DNA of 64,000 nucleotides from Bradysia coprophila (Eukaryota > Arthropoda > Insecta > Diptera > Sciaridae): contig NW_023503608.1 in NCBI RefSeq assembly GCF_014529535.1, positions 9,412,501 to 9,476,500 of the forward strand, in the 5' to 3' direction. Position numbers and translations under genes: made by a program. The notes under the pieces were generated by a model. The model was not told where the DNA came from. It searched no databases and worked only from the letters and a program-made list of their open reading frames with translations. Shown here piece after piece: positions 12,501 to 25,400 of this stretch. The stretch's first letter is position 1; the number at the start of each line of letters is the position of its first letter.

Positions 12501-15500
12501 AGAACAATGAGCAGTTTATGAAAATTTCGTTAAACTGCTCACTTTTCTTAGAGCTGGTCAAACGACTACAACCAAAACTAATTTTGATTTAAAGCTAGCA
12601 CATCTGTGGTCGGAATTGCGGGCGTACATTTTTCAAAAAGGATTCTGATGAAAAGATATCATCAAAAATGAAATATGAGGCACACAAATGTAGGCTACAA
12701 TTGTAGCTAAGTGCTGGTGCCTCTTAAGCACACGTGTTTTTACTCTTAGCCTCACAGACAGTCATTGCAGTAGGCCACTTATATTCGTCTTACACAGATG
12801 TCCCTTACATCGACTGTCGAACCCATTTGAAAGACAATCCTACTTTTTTTACTAAGACCTGAATTGTATATGTTCCTTGCTACAACACTGACAAAAAAGA
12901 GTTGAAAATCTTAACTGTAGCAGGTAACTTTGTCTACAGGTAATGTACATTGCTGCCACAGCTGTATTTTTTGTATGAAGAACTACAGCTGTGGCAGCTA
13001 TTGTAGATTACCTGTAGACAAAGCTACCCGCTGGAGGTAAGATTTGTAACTATTTTTTTCAGTGAAATCCACAGCAAAATGATTCAATTTTTTAAAGCCA
13101 TTTAACGAGTGAAGCGAAGTGCTTGTATGTCGTTCACATCGAGGTCAAATAAATTAAATTAAATTTGTTTCCCTGCAGATTATTTCAGCCATGGAGTACA
13201 TTGTTAAGGAATTGGCAAATCTTAGCCGTAACACATCCCGGCTATGTGGCGTTTTTAACTTACGATGAAGTCAAGGCTAGATTACAGAAATATATACACA
13301 AAGCGGGCAGTTATGTGTTTCGGTAAGATATTGACGATATAACCTTTGGACGATTGGAATTGACGTGGTTTTCCATTTTCTATTCATTCAAGACTTTCGT
13401 GTACACGCTTAGGTCAATGGGCAATAGGTTACGTAACAGGCGATGGTGAAATTTTACAAACCATTCCACAAAACAAGTCGCTGTGTCAGGCGTTACTGGA
13501 TGGTCATAGGTAAATTTTGTATTTATGTTATTCGGAGAGTGGGTGCTTTGCATACGCACTTTGAAGGCGGATATTAATTTCGAGTTTCAATCTTTTTGAA
13601 ACCATCTTGTTGCTGTGTTGGAAAAAACCCTTGATTTGGACAGATTAAGATTGAATGAGAGATTTATTCTAAAACTTCAGTAGGATATTTAAGGAATTCG
13701 TATGAACCAAATGCTGTATTAAAGTTCAAAAAAAAAAATTCGCTCGTTTTCTCCGTCAAGACTTTAGATTTCCTCCATAAAATTTCCATTATTTTCCATT
13801 AAATATCCATTAACGTGTATAATACTAAACTGAATTACACCTCTTCGAATCAATTTTTTCCGTTTACGAATAGAATTGTTGAATGTCAGTGCAATAAAAT
13901 TTGGCTATTAATTACAGAGAAGGTTTCTATTTATATCCTGATGGACGACCGGTGAATCCAGACTTATCGTTTGCTGTGCAAAGTCCAATGGAGGATCACA
14001 TTACTGTAACCCAAGAGCAATATGAGCTGTATTGTGAAATGGGTAATTGATTTTTCATTATTTTCATTTTTCGCCGATGGATGGGGTGATTCTTTTCTCC
14101 CATTTGAATTTATATTCCATTTTGATGATACGATACGACACACCAGTCATATCTATCATTATGGATATAGGATTCAAACGATCCATTCTCATGTTATTCG
14201 AATTAATTTTCTCATTCTCTTTGGAAATTGTTCCACAGGAAGTACATTTCAACTGTGCAAGATTTGTGCGGAAAACGATAAGGACATTCGAATCGAGCCG
14301 TGCGGACATTTGCTGTGTACACCATGTTTGACAGCATGGCAAGTGGACTCGGAAGGACAGGTTCGATTAACTCAGAAATAATTTCCAAAATTCGAAATCA
14401 ATTTTTTTTTCGTTTGTTTCTCCGTCTCTTTCCATCAGGGATGCCCGTTTTGTCGAGCAGAAATTAAAGGGACCGAACAGATCGTTGTGGATGCATTCGA
14501 TCCTAGAAAGCAACATCATCGAAATTCAGCCAATGGCAGACAACAGAATGTCGAAGACGATGATACAGAGGTATAGTTTGTGTTCGGGGATTGTCTCATC
14601 TTAGCTTAAGGCATTTTTCATGCGTTTTTGTTTTTTGACATTTTTTTTTTAAATTCAAATTTGCAAAGCGATTGGTTATCTTGGTATTTATACTTAGACG
14701 GTATAAAAATTGAACTTGTGTGGCACGATTGGAGAAATAAAGTTTTGTTCTAATGCACGCTTTCAGCAGTCGTGTGCCATTGTTAGTTTAATGTGTTACG
14801 GTTGTCGATTTTGAATTCGAGGTTCCCATCAAGATTTCTTAATTTGTAAAGCTAGAAGCAGCATGTAGATTGAGAATCAAAAAAATGACAAGAAATTTGA
14901 AATTTCATTCCCGTCTTTCTGTTATAACGGTTTCGTTCGGTTTCAAAAAGCTTCCACCCAAAGCTTCTAATTTCAAAAAACCCTTCCAACGGTTTGGAAT
15001 TCACTGTAACAAATTAGCTTGCATGCCAGAAATCAATTCCATTTCTGAAGGCCAAGTTTTTTGTTTAACTTAACTTGCATTGAGTCGTCTTTAAAACAAT
15101 CAATGAATCAAATGTTCTCGCAGCGATTCATTTTTGAATTAACACGGATGAAAGTTGTCTATTTTTTCATGAGACGCAGTTCATAGTCCAATAAAGCATT
15201 CGCTATCAATCAAAATATTTCAACGAACTAACTTAAAATTTCTAGACCGAAATTTTGGGCGAAAATATTTCTTTAAAACGATTTTTACCCGAAGAATTGC
15301 CTAGTGCTTCACGGCATAATTTTATTATTTATTTCCCTAAACATTCGGTAAGTCTTCCGTACCTAAGTAAGCCGATCGCTTTGCGCCAGCTTTTTGAATT
15401 CGATTAAAAATTGGTTTGCCAGAAAAGAAAATCTGATTTTGTTTTTGGAATTGCAAAAAATGCCTGCCAAGTAATGTTACGTGCTACAATCACAAACGTT

Positions 15501-18500
15501 TGTTAGATCTATACACAAAATTGCTAAAAACATTTCTGTATGACAACAGTATTAGTTATTAGGAAAAAGAACATTCAAAATGACAAAGCCATTCAACAAT
15601 CGAAAATCTCTGCTGCTTGACACACTACAAAGTGTTGAGTGTTTTTAGCAGTCGCTTGTTATAATATACATAAAGTGAATCTCGAATGCAGTAAGAACAC
15701 TGCCGTATTGGTTGAAATCGTGGCCAGAATAATCGAGAAGATTTTCTGCGAGCTTTTCTCCTCCTCTTGACTTTGAGAACTATGATTCGATAGAAACTGA
15801 AAAGCTCTCATAAATGCTTATGAATGGCTCTGAATCAGTGGTTTCTTTAGTAAAAATGTATGAATCAACAAATCAAGTTAAAAATAATTTAAAAAAAAGA
15901 ACCGTTTTATGCACTGCGAACACCTAGCAACAATTGAGTTTTCTTGACGAATTGCATTGTCATTTTCGAATCATAACATTCGTCATCTTGATAGCGGTAT
16001 TTTTTCCTGGTAACGGTCAATTATAGGTGAAAATACCACCTGTGTACCACCGTTTCCGACAAAAATTACTGCCTTCTAACACAACAAAAAAATAATCTCA
16101 TTCACATTCACAAAAACAAAATATTTATCAAGTAATATAAAAAAAACAACACATCCAAATAAGCACTTAGATAGTAACGTTCAATTTAAAGATCATTTTT
16201 TTAATCCTTCGAATCACATTGATTTTTTTAAGTTTGTTTCTTCTTTTCGCCACTTATCAAATACTTAATTCATCTCCGTTTCATATTTTCGTAATTTAAT
16301 TTAATTTATTTTAATTATTATTTATTTTGTGTGAAATAATATTCCGCTGTCTCCGCCGATTTATCATTCGGATGCGTCAATGCTTTGGATAATTGGTTGT
16401 GTTTGCCGTATGTTTTCAAATGTAGAGAGGGTTGTAGATGGAACATTCGTCTCAGTTCTCAGTTGATTGAAAATGTCAAAAGTTGCGAATGGCAGGAATT
16501 TTAAAACTACAAATTTCAAGATTAGGAACTTCTCAGATGAAATTGTACCTTTTGTGTCGCACTTTGAGCAAGACATGGAAATTTTCGAAGATGTCTTTTT
16601 ATAGAAAAAAGGACCTGACGTTCTATTCCAGAATTACTGTCCATTTATTCCTTACAATTTTCAGTTAGTCAAATTTCAAAAGAACTGCTTCAATTTTCTG
16701 TTACATGCCAAAACTTTCTTTAAAAAAAACGCCATCGTTCCATCGTCCCCCATCCTTACGTCATATTCAACAAAGTTTTTAAGAATACTTTCCTAAACGG
16801 ACTTATGAACAAAGAAATAAGATAAGAAACCACTTACGAAGATGAAGAAGTGCCTGGATCTCTGTTGTTTTGACGATTGGGATGTTTAATGTTCGAGACG
16901 ATGGTGAGGAGTATTGTAGTCCGACTATAATACAATATATAATAAATTGAGAATACAATTTTTTCGATGGTCTTAGCATCTTAAAAACGATACGCTGAAC
17001 TATAAGAAAACATTTGGCTGACACAAACTGGTACGGCGAAGCATTAGCATCTCGAACTGTTTGCTAGATTATATTTTCGATGTGGATACTAAATTAAAGG
17101 TCAGTTATACGAATGGATCAAAAAAAAAAAAAAAGAAATCGAAAGAAAAATGTAAATCGCAAACCCGCTCTGAATTTTGTTATTAAAAATGTTTCGGAAA
17201 ATATTTTAGTTTTTTGTTTGTTTCGGAATGAGTTTGAAAAAAATATGTAAATCTGGACCTTGAGTAGTAAAAATTAGTGTAATTGAGAAATTTAAGTGAT
17301 ATATTTTTTGGTCGGACGGATGCGTCATTATATATTTGTTAGGAGCGCAAACAAATTTTTTTTTATATTTTTAATTTTGAAAAAATATTTTTTTTAATTT
17401 AAATAAAAGTTTTAATTGTAAAACACGAAAAAAAAAGTTTTTAATTTCAATTTTACTATGAAACACAAACATGGGCATGTTTATATCATTCACCTGTTTT
17501 GCATACTCATTGATACCGATGGCATGACAAATAAGAAAATGAAACTTTAGACGAAAAACACTTCCCATTCGCTTGGCTTTTATGTGTTTGTTTTGTGTGT
17601 GCGACTTTTTTTTATTTAAAATAAATTTTAGACACTTTTTGGTATGCTTTTAAATCCATCGACAGTGACAACGTTTTAGCATCAGCTGTCATTCATTTAA
17701 ATAACTGAAATGCCAAACGTTAACCTCATTTGAATTTACAGGACAACGGGGAGTTTAATATCGCCACATCATCGTTACACGCTCTCAGCAACAGTATGAT
17801 AATATCGAGAGCCGAAAAGCATAGTCCACACTCGTCGCCTCGTCTATCTCGACGAAGCACAACACCAAATGTAACGTCATCCGTGGCAGCTGCCGTTCCT
17901 ACATCATCATCATCTTCATCTGTACAAGCATCGACGACACCGAACGATATTTATGCCGCTCAAGCAATACTTCCAACAGCTCCATCAATGCATTCGATCA
18001 ATGGCAGCAATCAGCCGGCCAATTGCAGTGCAATGAAGCCAACTTCCAAACAAGCAAACCCTAGTCAATCCTCATCGCAATCAAATTCAAATCGAATGAG
18101 TGCGCCACCAATGTCATCAGCATCAACCCAAGTGATCAACAAAGTTCTAAACAAAGCGTGGTCGGCCGACCTGAATGATATCCATGCAAATGCAAACGAT
18201 CAAATTGCACCGCCTTTGCCACCACGCAAATCTTCACCCAATGTGGATAGTACGGTGAATCGAATGCTCAAACCGCATTCCACCAATAACGTTGCGTCCG
18301 CATCGAGTCTAGTCAATTTGTCCACCAATTCGACCATATCATCGTCACTCAGTCGAAGCTCGGAAAATATTACATTTTGTGAATTCGATGTGCCCAATTC
18401 AATAGCGCCGCCGATACCAAAACATAATGTTCCCCGACCGATCGTTCAGACAGTTGCCAGCGATTTGCAAGTGTTGAGCACTGCTGACGACGACGTGGAC

Positions 18501-19055
18501 AAGGTAATTGTCGGCCCAGCCGAAACTATAACTGGTTTGATAGATACACGGCCGCTGGATGCACGGAAGCCGATCATTATTATGTCCACGGACAAAGAAC
18601 AGTTCACCAACAACGATTCCAATAATTTGTATCACATGAAAACCAGCAGCAATCAACAGAATCATCAGCGAAATCAATCCGATTCGAATAGCAACACCGC
18701 ACCGTCATCAGTTACACCCTCTCACAATGCAATAATCAATCGACCAATTTCAACGAAACCAATCACCGCGTCACAAATATGTCCGGAAACGTCTAGTTCG
18801 GGTGGCAGCAGTAGTGGTGTTGCACCTACGGCCATAACGAATGCAGATGCACAACCATTGTTGTACGAAAATGTGACAATCAATCATAAAGACTGTAATG
18901 TGCCATACGAGAACATCAATCTGGAATACATAGCCAGACTGATGAACGAAGGCTATTCCAAAGAGAGTGTCGTTACGGCACTGGGAATATCTAGGAACAA
19001 TATTGAAATGGCATGCGACATTCTTCATGAATTTGTGTCCAAAAATAGCGCTTAA
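6537..19055 (+). CDS. Cbl: E3 ubiquitin-protein ligase Cbl (long form, 831 aa)
   Basis: Seven coding exons: 6537-7078, 13179-13322, 13393-13509, 13918-14042, 14239-14360, 14439-14570 and 17742-19055. All phases agree. The start ATG at 6537 (CAAAATGG context) gives [10 protein letters not shown], preferred over an ATG 18 nt upstream. Cbl binds phosphotyrosine on activated receptor tyrosine kinases and ubiquitinates them. The tyrosine-kinase-binding region (four-helix bundle, EF hand, SH2-like) covers about residues 10-300. The linker has the regulatory tyrosine in [11 protein letters not shown] (Y306, matching Y371 of human c-Cbl, exactly 10 residues before the RING). The RING finger runs from C316 (LCKICAEND) to CPFCR (C352-R356). 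The C-terminal half is low-complexity Ser/Asn/Pro-rich with an SH3-binding PPLPPRK near residue 550, a YENV tyrosine motif near 769, and a UBA domain at about 783-826. Intron 1 is 6.1 kb. Confidence 0.97.
8422..8654. mobile_element. Candidate small TIR element
   Basis: The ends TTGTGGACGGTAGA and TCTACCGCCCACAA are inverted copies with one mismatch. The interior includes a short perfect hairpin GGGAGCATTGCTCCC. A similar end (CCTAAAATCTACCG) occurs near 37990, suggesting a family. No target duplication was confirmed. Confidence 0.4.
12312..12727. mobile_element. Palindromic MITE, family P1 copy 1 (about 416 bp)
   Basis: Nearly the whole element is one long imperfect palindrome. The left end reads TTAAGATGCACCGACACTTT and the right end AGTGCTGGTGCCTCTTAA. 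The centre reads TGAGCAGTTTATGAAAATTT then AAACTGCTCACTTTTCTTAG. A second copy lies in opposite orientation at about 44807-45220. TTAA at both ends may be a target duplication (as for piggyBac-type elements) or part of the inverted repeat. It has no coding capacity and would fold into a strong hairpin in RNA. Confidence 0.75.
12886..13064. mobile_element. Palindromic MITE (179 bp)
   Basis: The element starts CACTGACAAAAAAGAG and ends TATTTTTTTCAGTG. Its arms are about 80 nt and include GCCACAGCTGTA / TACAGCTGTGGC around a short loop, plus TTTGTCTACAGGTAA / TTACCTGTAGACAAA. It is a non-autonomous foldback element in Cbl intron 1, about 110 nt before exon 2. Confidence 0.7.
14571..14741 (+). 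promoter_or_regulatory. Cbl: Alternative short 3' end of Cbl inside intron 6
   Basis: Reading from exon 6 through its donor gives ...GAG GTA TAG, that is one extra Val and a stop at 14574-14576. An AATAAA polyadenylation signal follows at 14736-14741. This would make a protein of 395 aa that keeps the kinase-binding region and RING but lacks the proline-rich tail and UBA. Drosophila is known to make such short and long Cbl forms. That the short form is made here is an inference. Confidence 0.6.
14577..17741 (+). other. Cbl intron 6 (no other gene seen)
   Basis: The intron is AT-rich and ends with the acceptor TTTACAG at 17741 before GACAACGGGG. I saw no exon-like or RNA-gene-like sequence apart from the short-form 3' end. 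Confidence 0.6.
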
Positions 19056-21095
19056 GGAATTTTTCATTTTTTTTTGTTTGTTACAGAAGCTTTCGATTGA
19101 ATTTATTTAGGCATCAAGGCTACGTTTTCGTTGCTTTTTCATTCGTCTCATGAATGTACTGTAGTGATCCTTTTGTTGAAGTGTTTTGCTGCACTTTTTG
19201 AGAGAACAGAGGTGGAGTGTCTCTCACCGTGTGCAGTATACTTCGTTCAGTCCACCATTGGAACGACTCAACAAGACTGGAACGCGCTACTGGGCAACGC
19301 ATGCCCTTCTTTTCGAATGTAATGCCCTTTTCGAGCACATTTAATGTTTACACAAAATTAGCGGTACGTTTTCTTACCATTTTTCGGTCCGAAAATGATG
19401 TAAATGAGTTCCAACCGTACACGTTTCTTGCACATCAATTGCTAGTTTAGTAATTTTTAGTAACTTCTGAGCTTCGCATCGAAAAGAAGGGCGACCAGTT
19501 CGATGAGTATTGAAGGTGTTGCATGTAAATAACGAACAAATTGGTCCTCGAAGGAAAAAACATCATAAAATGTCGTCAGCATCGGCTAACATTTAAAATG
19601 TGAGCCGTAAGACTATTAACAAATGAATTGACTCGAAAGTTTTCTTGTAGACGATAACACTAACACATACTTCGAATTTTATTGAATTTTAATGCTCAGG
19701 GGTAAATTTATCAGCTTGAGCGCCCCGTAGCCACATTACTATCGCAGGATTTTAGGACAATCTCCTTCGGAGGTTCATTAAAAGTTAGCGACGGAACAAG
19801 CAATCGGCGTTTTTTAAAGCAAAAGCAAACACTATAGCAGGACTGTATAGAAGGTCCAGACTTTACAATGTATTTGCGTCCTATTTGGAACTTTGTTTTG
19901 ACGTGTCTCTCAACATATTGTTCTGATTTCATCATGTCTAAAATGATTGGAGCCGTTTCACACGAAACAAATTAGACATTCAGAACTGTAGTGTTTGAAG
20001 AGACCAACTGCGTAAAATCTTTGAAAATATCGGCTCGTTTGTTTCATACCCTTCTCATAACTTTTAAGAACTTCCAGATTTCATGGTTTTCTTTTTAATT
20101 TTGAAATAAGAATGTGGATAGTGCCCCTCATGAAATCAGGACCACAACGCTCATCAGATATTAAGACTGCCAGTATCATGTTTCGTTTTACCAATTTTTA
20201 GGCTATTTTTACGCTTAAAAGCTTTTGTTTCGTGAAAGATTTTTGTGTGAATATAAATACAACGTGCAAACCAACTGAATCCCGCCAATAATAACTCGTT
20301 ACATCTGATACCTAATGAGTGTTGTGTGTCGAAAAAAAACGGTCTAAATGGTGCCGGTTATAGTACTAAAAACAGAACATTTAAATAAAACATTTTGTAT
20401 CCATCGTAGTTAAAAATGTTAATATTTCATCCTAACAAAACAAAATCATTTTCACACCTTGTACATATAGCTCGTAAAAATGAATATTTATTTAAAAGAA
20501 AAAGGAAAAAAAATGAAAAACAAAAAATGAATAATTTCAATCTCTTTGCAATACTTTTTAGATTTAAAAACATTAGGAAAGAAACAAGTTACAAAATTAT
20601 TTTTTATTTATTCAATAAATAAAATGCAAATGAAAACAAAAAAGTAAAACAAAAAAAAACCAAAAATATCAAAACAAAAACTCTGCTTAAAAATTATGAC
20701 AAAAAAGTAAATAAAAAAAACCTAAGAAAATGATTTATAAAATCAAGATAACAAATAGAAAAATATTTTCGTAATTTATTTAAAAAAGAAAAAACAAAAA
20801 AAAACCAATTGATAATTGATAAGTTAAAGAAAAAAATGATAAAAATTAAAACATGGAGAAAAACCACAGCCTGTGACTTATAAAACAAAAAATGAAATGG
20901 AAAAACAAAATACTTTTTTAATCTTAAAAATAAAAATTCTGAAAATTATAATGGTAAATAACAGTTAGCGTAAATTCACAGTTCATTCGAAACAATATAC
21001 TTCGTATAAACAAATATTTATTGGGAAAATATACACTAAATACAATTTCTGAATTTAAAATGTTTGTTTTGTGGATATTAATCGCCATTTTATCA
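19056..21095 (+). other. Cbl 3' UTR and AT-rich downstream region
   Basis: After the TAA at 19053-19055 the sequence becomes increasingly A-rich. AATAAA signals lie near 20386 and in CAATAAATAAAATG near 20615, so the 3' UTR may reach about 20.6 kb. No coding region is supported. Confidence 0.5.
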
Positions 21096-21170
21096 CTCTT
21101 TAGCAGGGCCTATTTTACGGAAACATGTTTCTCAAGTTTCTGAAAGTTTCCAAAATGTTTCTTAAAGTTT

Positions 21171-21352
21171 TGTGGTAACTCGTCAACACTCGCCAACACT
21201 CGACAACATATCAATTCATCACAGTATGCCAATCAAATGATTCCAGACATAGTAGACATTGTATCCCCTATATATACGGTGTATTTGTTAGACTAAGATT
21301 CATTCAAATATATGGATTCAAACTGAAAGCATCTTGCCTTTTCGTTCCCCAT
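21171..21352 (+). repeat. 5' LTR
   Basis: Starts TGTGGTAACTCGTC and ends TTTTCGTTCCCCAT. It contains TATATATACGG, a possible TATA region. It is identical to the LTR at 26121-26302. Confidence 0.93.
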
Positions 21353-21357
21353 ATAAT

Positions 21358-21375
21358 TGGTGACCCCGACTCTGA
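21358..21375 (+). other. Primer-binding site
   Basis: TGGTGACCCCGACTCTGA lies 5 nt inside the 5' LTR. A TGGTGACCCCGA site is typical of CsRn1-type elements primed by tRNA-Trp. Confidence 0.75.
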
Positions 21376-21590
21376 ATACAAAGTCAATATCAAGCTATAC
21401 GCTTCGATATATTAATTGCTAACAAGCAACTGTTTAAAATAAATTGTTAGCAATAACAAGAATAAATTCGATTGAGTTCTACCGTCCAAATAATTAAATT
21501 TATTTGTGAGAACAAAATCAATAAACGCAAAGTTTCCTTTGTCTCATCTAAAAAATATTTTGCAAAATAAAATTTTTTGCATAATCTACG

Positions 21591-22460
21591 ATGAGTGATA
21601 CAGAAGAAATTATAGTTGAACAACCCGCCAATGAAACAGACGGCGCAAGAAATGTTGTTCATGCCAATAATAACGACGGCACAATTCGATCTGTCCAGTT
21701 AAAATTACCACCTTTCTGGAAAGCAAAACCAGAAATATGGTTTATGCAGATCGAAGCTCAATTTGCGACAAATGCTATAAGAGCCGACACATCCAAATAC
21801 AATCATCTGGTTGGAAAATTAGACACCGATATCCTTGACAAAGTCAGTGATATTGTAATGAACCCACCAGACAATGATAAGTATTTAACTCTTAAAAATC
21901 GGTTGATCAAAGAATTTTCAGTCTCTGACCGTAAAAAACTAAAACATCTTTTCGACAATAATTCAATTAATGAAGCGTGCAAACCTTCAGAATTATTACG
22001 AAAAATGAAAGACAACACTTGTAACAAAGTCTCCGATGACTTATTACAAGAATTATGGTTTAACCGACTACCACAAAACATCCAAAGCATTTTGTCGTAT
22101 AGTTCCGAACCATTGGAACAACTAAGTCTCATGGCCGACAAAATTTACGAAACCATGGATTTAGATAAAATACAGACTTTTACCAAACAACAACCAGTCA
22201 ATGACTGCGATCTAGCACAACAGTTCTGCAAACTGGAAGACAAAATTGATTCTTTACAAAAAGAAATCGATAAGTCTAACTCCCGCATCAGATCTGATTC
22301 GCGAAATCGTAATAAGTCTAAATCTCCTAACCGAGATAAACAATCTCCTAGCGGATTTTGTAAAAGTCATTTAGACTACGGTAAACGGTCGTGGCGTTGT
22401 ACACCACCTTGTTCTTATCCAGACAAGAGCAATATAAAAAAACGCAACCCAAAAAACTAA
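21591..22460 (+). CDS. Retrotransposon Gag (289 aa)
   Basis: This is the structural protein of the retroelement. It forms the particle and binds the RNA. An N-terminal [17 protein letters not shown] motif (about residues 35-51) is the signature of arthropod CsRn1/Mag-type gags and is followed by a helical capsid-like region. A basic [16 protein letters not shown] stretch precedes the zinc knuckle C257-x2-H260-x9-C270-x3-C274, a CHCC order that differs from the CCHC of most retroelements. The frame ends at a TAA (22458-22460) directly after the slippery heptamer A AAA AAC. Confidence 0.93.
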   Translation: MSDTEEIIVEQPANETDGARNVVHANNNDGTIRSVQLKLPPFWKAKPEIWFMQIEAQFATNAIRADTSKYNHLVGKLDTDILDKVSDIVMNPPDNDKYLTLKNRLIKEFSVSDRKKLKHLFDNNSINEACKPSELLRKMKDNTCNKVSDDLLQELWFNRLPQNIQSILSYSSEPLEQLSLMADKIYETMDLDKIQTFTKQQPVNDCDLAQQFCKLEDKIDSLQKEIDKSNSRIRSDSRNRNKSKSPNRDKQSPSGFCKSHLDYGKRSWRCTPPCSYPDKSNIKKRNPKN

Positions 22461-25400
22461 ACAGCCAGTCAAACCAAGCGCAATTTGACGAAGGCAAAGA
22501 CATAAGTCGCTTATACATTCAAGAAAAGAATACTGGAAATACTTTCTTAATTGACACTGGTGCCGACATATCAGTCATTCCACCAAGTTATAAAGAAAGA
22601 AGCCATGCTCCATGTCAATTCCAACTTCATGCAGCTAATGGTACTCCTATTAAGACTTATGGGAGCAAATCGGTCACTATTAATTTAGGCCTAAAAAGAA
22701 ATATAAGATGGATTTTTATAATTGCAGACGTGCAACAACCCATCATTGGAGCTGACCTACTCCAAAAATTCGACTTACTCGTCGATATTAAAAACAACAG
22801 ACTAATTGACAGTAAAACTTCAATTTCTTCTATCGGAACAACCGTTGGTACACGAAAAAATAAAAATTCGATTAAAACCATATCGAACATTTCAGTTTAC
22901 TATCAATTAGTCAACGAATTTCCAGATATTCTTGACTTGACAAAATTTAAATCAAAAGTGAAAAAGCACAATGTTAAACATCACATCGTTACCAAATGTG
23001 CCCCACTTTTTGCAAAAGCTCGAAGATTACATCCCTCTAAGCTTCCAATAGCTAAAAAAGAAATCGACGATATGCTTAAACTCGGTATATGTCGCCCCTC
23101 AGACAGCCCCTGGGCAACACCATTACTGATAAAAGAAAAACCATCAGGTGGTTTTAGACCATGTGGCGATTACCGACGTTTAAATGCTGCAACGCAACCA
23201 GATCGATATCCAGTTCCAAACATCCAAGAATTTAACTATTTCTTGCATGGAAAAAAGATCTTCAGCGTTGTCGATTTAGTCAGAGCTTATAACCAAATAC
23301 CCGTTCACGAAGACGACATACAAAAGACGGCAATCATAACACCGTTTGGTTTATTTGAATTTCCATTCATGACTTTCGGTCTATGCAATGCCGGTCAGAC
23401 GTTCCAACGTTTTATGAACGAAGTCCTCAAAGAATTAGACTTCTGTTTCGTCTACCTTGACGATATTCTAATTGCTTCCGAAAATGAAGAAGAACACAAA
23501 AAACATCTCAAAATACTTTTTGCTCGCCTCAACGACTACGGCGTAGTTATTAACTTGCAAAAATGTGTTTTCGGACAAAAAGAAGTCAAATTCCTCGGAT
23601 TTCTAATAAATGAACACGGAACAAAACCTCTCGACAACCGAGTTAAATCAATATTAGACTTTCCCTTACCGGATACAGTCACCAAGCTCAAACGATTTCT
23701 CGGTATGATCAATTTTTTCCGTCGCTTCATGCCACACGCCGCAGAAACACAACTACCATTGTTTTCTTGCATGAAAGGCAACATAAAGAACGATAAAACA
23801 CCTATCACCTGGACTGTGACCATGATAGAAGCTTTCAACAAATGTAAATCAGATTTAGCAAACGCAACTTTGCTAGCGCACCCTAAAACTGACGCACCTA
23901 TCGGTTTACATGTCGATGCTTCCGATTATGCACTTGGAGGTGTAGTTGTTCAGTTTGTCAATAATAAATGGCAACCTTTATCATTTTATTCACAAAAATT
24001 AAATACTGCACAGCTTAAGTATTCAACTTATGATAAAGAACTCTTAGCCATCTATGAAGGAATTAAACATTTCCGACAAATTTTAGAAGGAATGGAATTT
24101 ACGATCTTCACAGATCATAAACCATTAGTTCATGCCTTCACTCAAAAAGCTGACAAAGCAACCCCTCGTCAAATACGACAACTAAACTACATATCTCAGT
24201 TTTCAACTGATATTCGACATCTACCTGGAAAGAAAAATGTTGTTGCTGATGCAATGTCTCGAATAGAAACATTGAACATAGTACATTCAATATCACTTGA
24301 TAGCTCAATTGATTATAAATTACTAGCCGAAGCCCAAACCAGAGATATGACGGTAATCGACAAAATAAAAAAAGACGCGAGTCTTAAAGTTATTAAAACG
24401 GACTATCATGGTACAGACATATTTTGTGATATATCAACTGGAAACTTGAGACCGATTGTTCCTCCTGATTTTCGCAAAATTGTTTTTGACGAAGTCCATA
24501 ACTTTGCTCATCCAGGAATCAAAGCTTCTACAACTACGATAAAAAAAGATTTCGTTTGGCCAACTATGATCAAAGACATTCGAAATTATTGTAAAAGCTG
24601 TATTCCTTGTCAGAAGACCAAAGTCTCACGACACAACTCGTCGCCAATCACACCGATTGATATGCCGAATCAAAGATTCGATCATGTCCATTTAGACATT
24701 GTGGGTGCACTCCCTAATTCAGAAGGATTCAAATATGTCCTAACATGCATCGATCGTTTTACAAGATGGCCCGAAGCAATCCCTATGGAAAACCAAACCG
24801 CTGAAACATGCGCTAAACAGTTTTTCTTCCATTGGATTCCTCGCTTCGGCGTGCCAGAAGTTATAACAACCGATCAAGGTAAACAATTCGAATCAGATTT
24901 GTTCGCCGAATTAAATAAACTTCTTGGAACAAAGAGATTGAGAACAACAGCCCACCATCCTCAAGCCAACGGAATTCTTGAAAGATGGCATCGGATTGTT
25001 AAAGGAGCAATCAAGTGTCATTCAACACCTGATTGGATGAAAACGCTCCCTATTGTGATGTTAGGATTACGTTCAATAATTCTACCTCACATCAACGCTT
25101 CTGTTTCAGAAATGGTATATGGTACAAATATCCGTTTACCATACCATTTTTTCCATCATACAGAAGAAGATCTTTCAAAAGATCCAAGTTCTTTCGTTGA
25201 AAAGTTAAAACGACATATGAATGATTTACAGCCTGTCCCAAGCGCTAATCATCATAAACAAAAAGTTTTTCTTTTCAAGAACTTAGATACTTGTACTCAC
25301 GTATTCGTCCGTACCGATGGTTATAGAAAACCCCTACAACCTAATTATGAAGGACCATACGAAGTAATCAAAAGAGATACTAAATTTTTCACTCTTAAAA

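Larger units (their letters stand above)
7079..13178 (+). other. Cbl intron 1 (6.1 kb) with miniature elements
   Basis: The intron runs from G|GTAAGTCC at 7079 to CCCTGCAG at 13178. It contains no gene I can support. It holds at least three foldback or TIR elements, at about 8422-8654, 12312-12727 and 12886-13064. Open frames such as those near 9.9-10.2 kb and 11.1-11.4 kb have no family resemblance. Confidence 0.7.

Noticed and set aside
12886..13064. Possible microRNA precursor or CRISPR-like palindrome
   Set aside because: Arms of about 80 nt with transposon-like ends fit a foldback element; there is no repeated spacer structure and the genome is eukaryotic.
14022..14381. 119-codon plus-strand frame containing RING residues
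   Set aside because: It is Cbl exon 5 read through the flanking intron; splice signals and phase place the real exon at 14239-14360.
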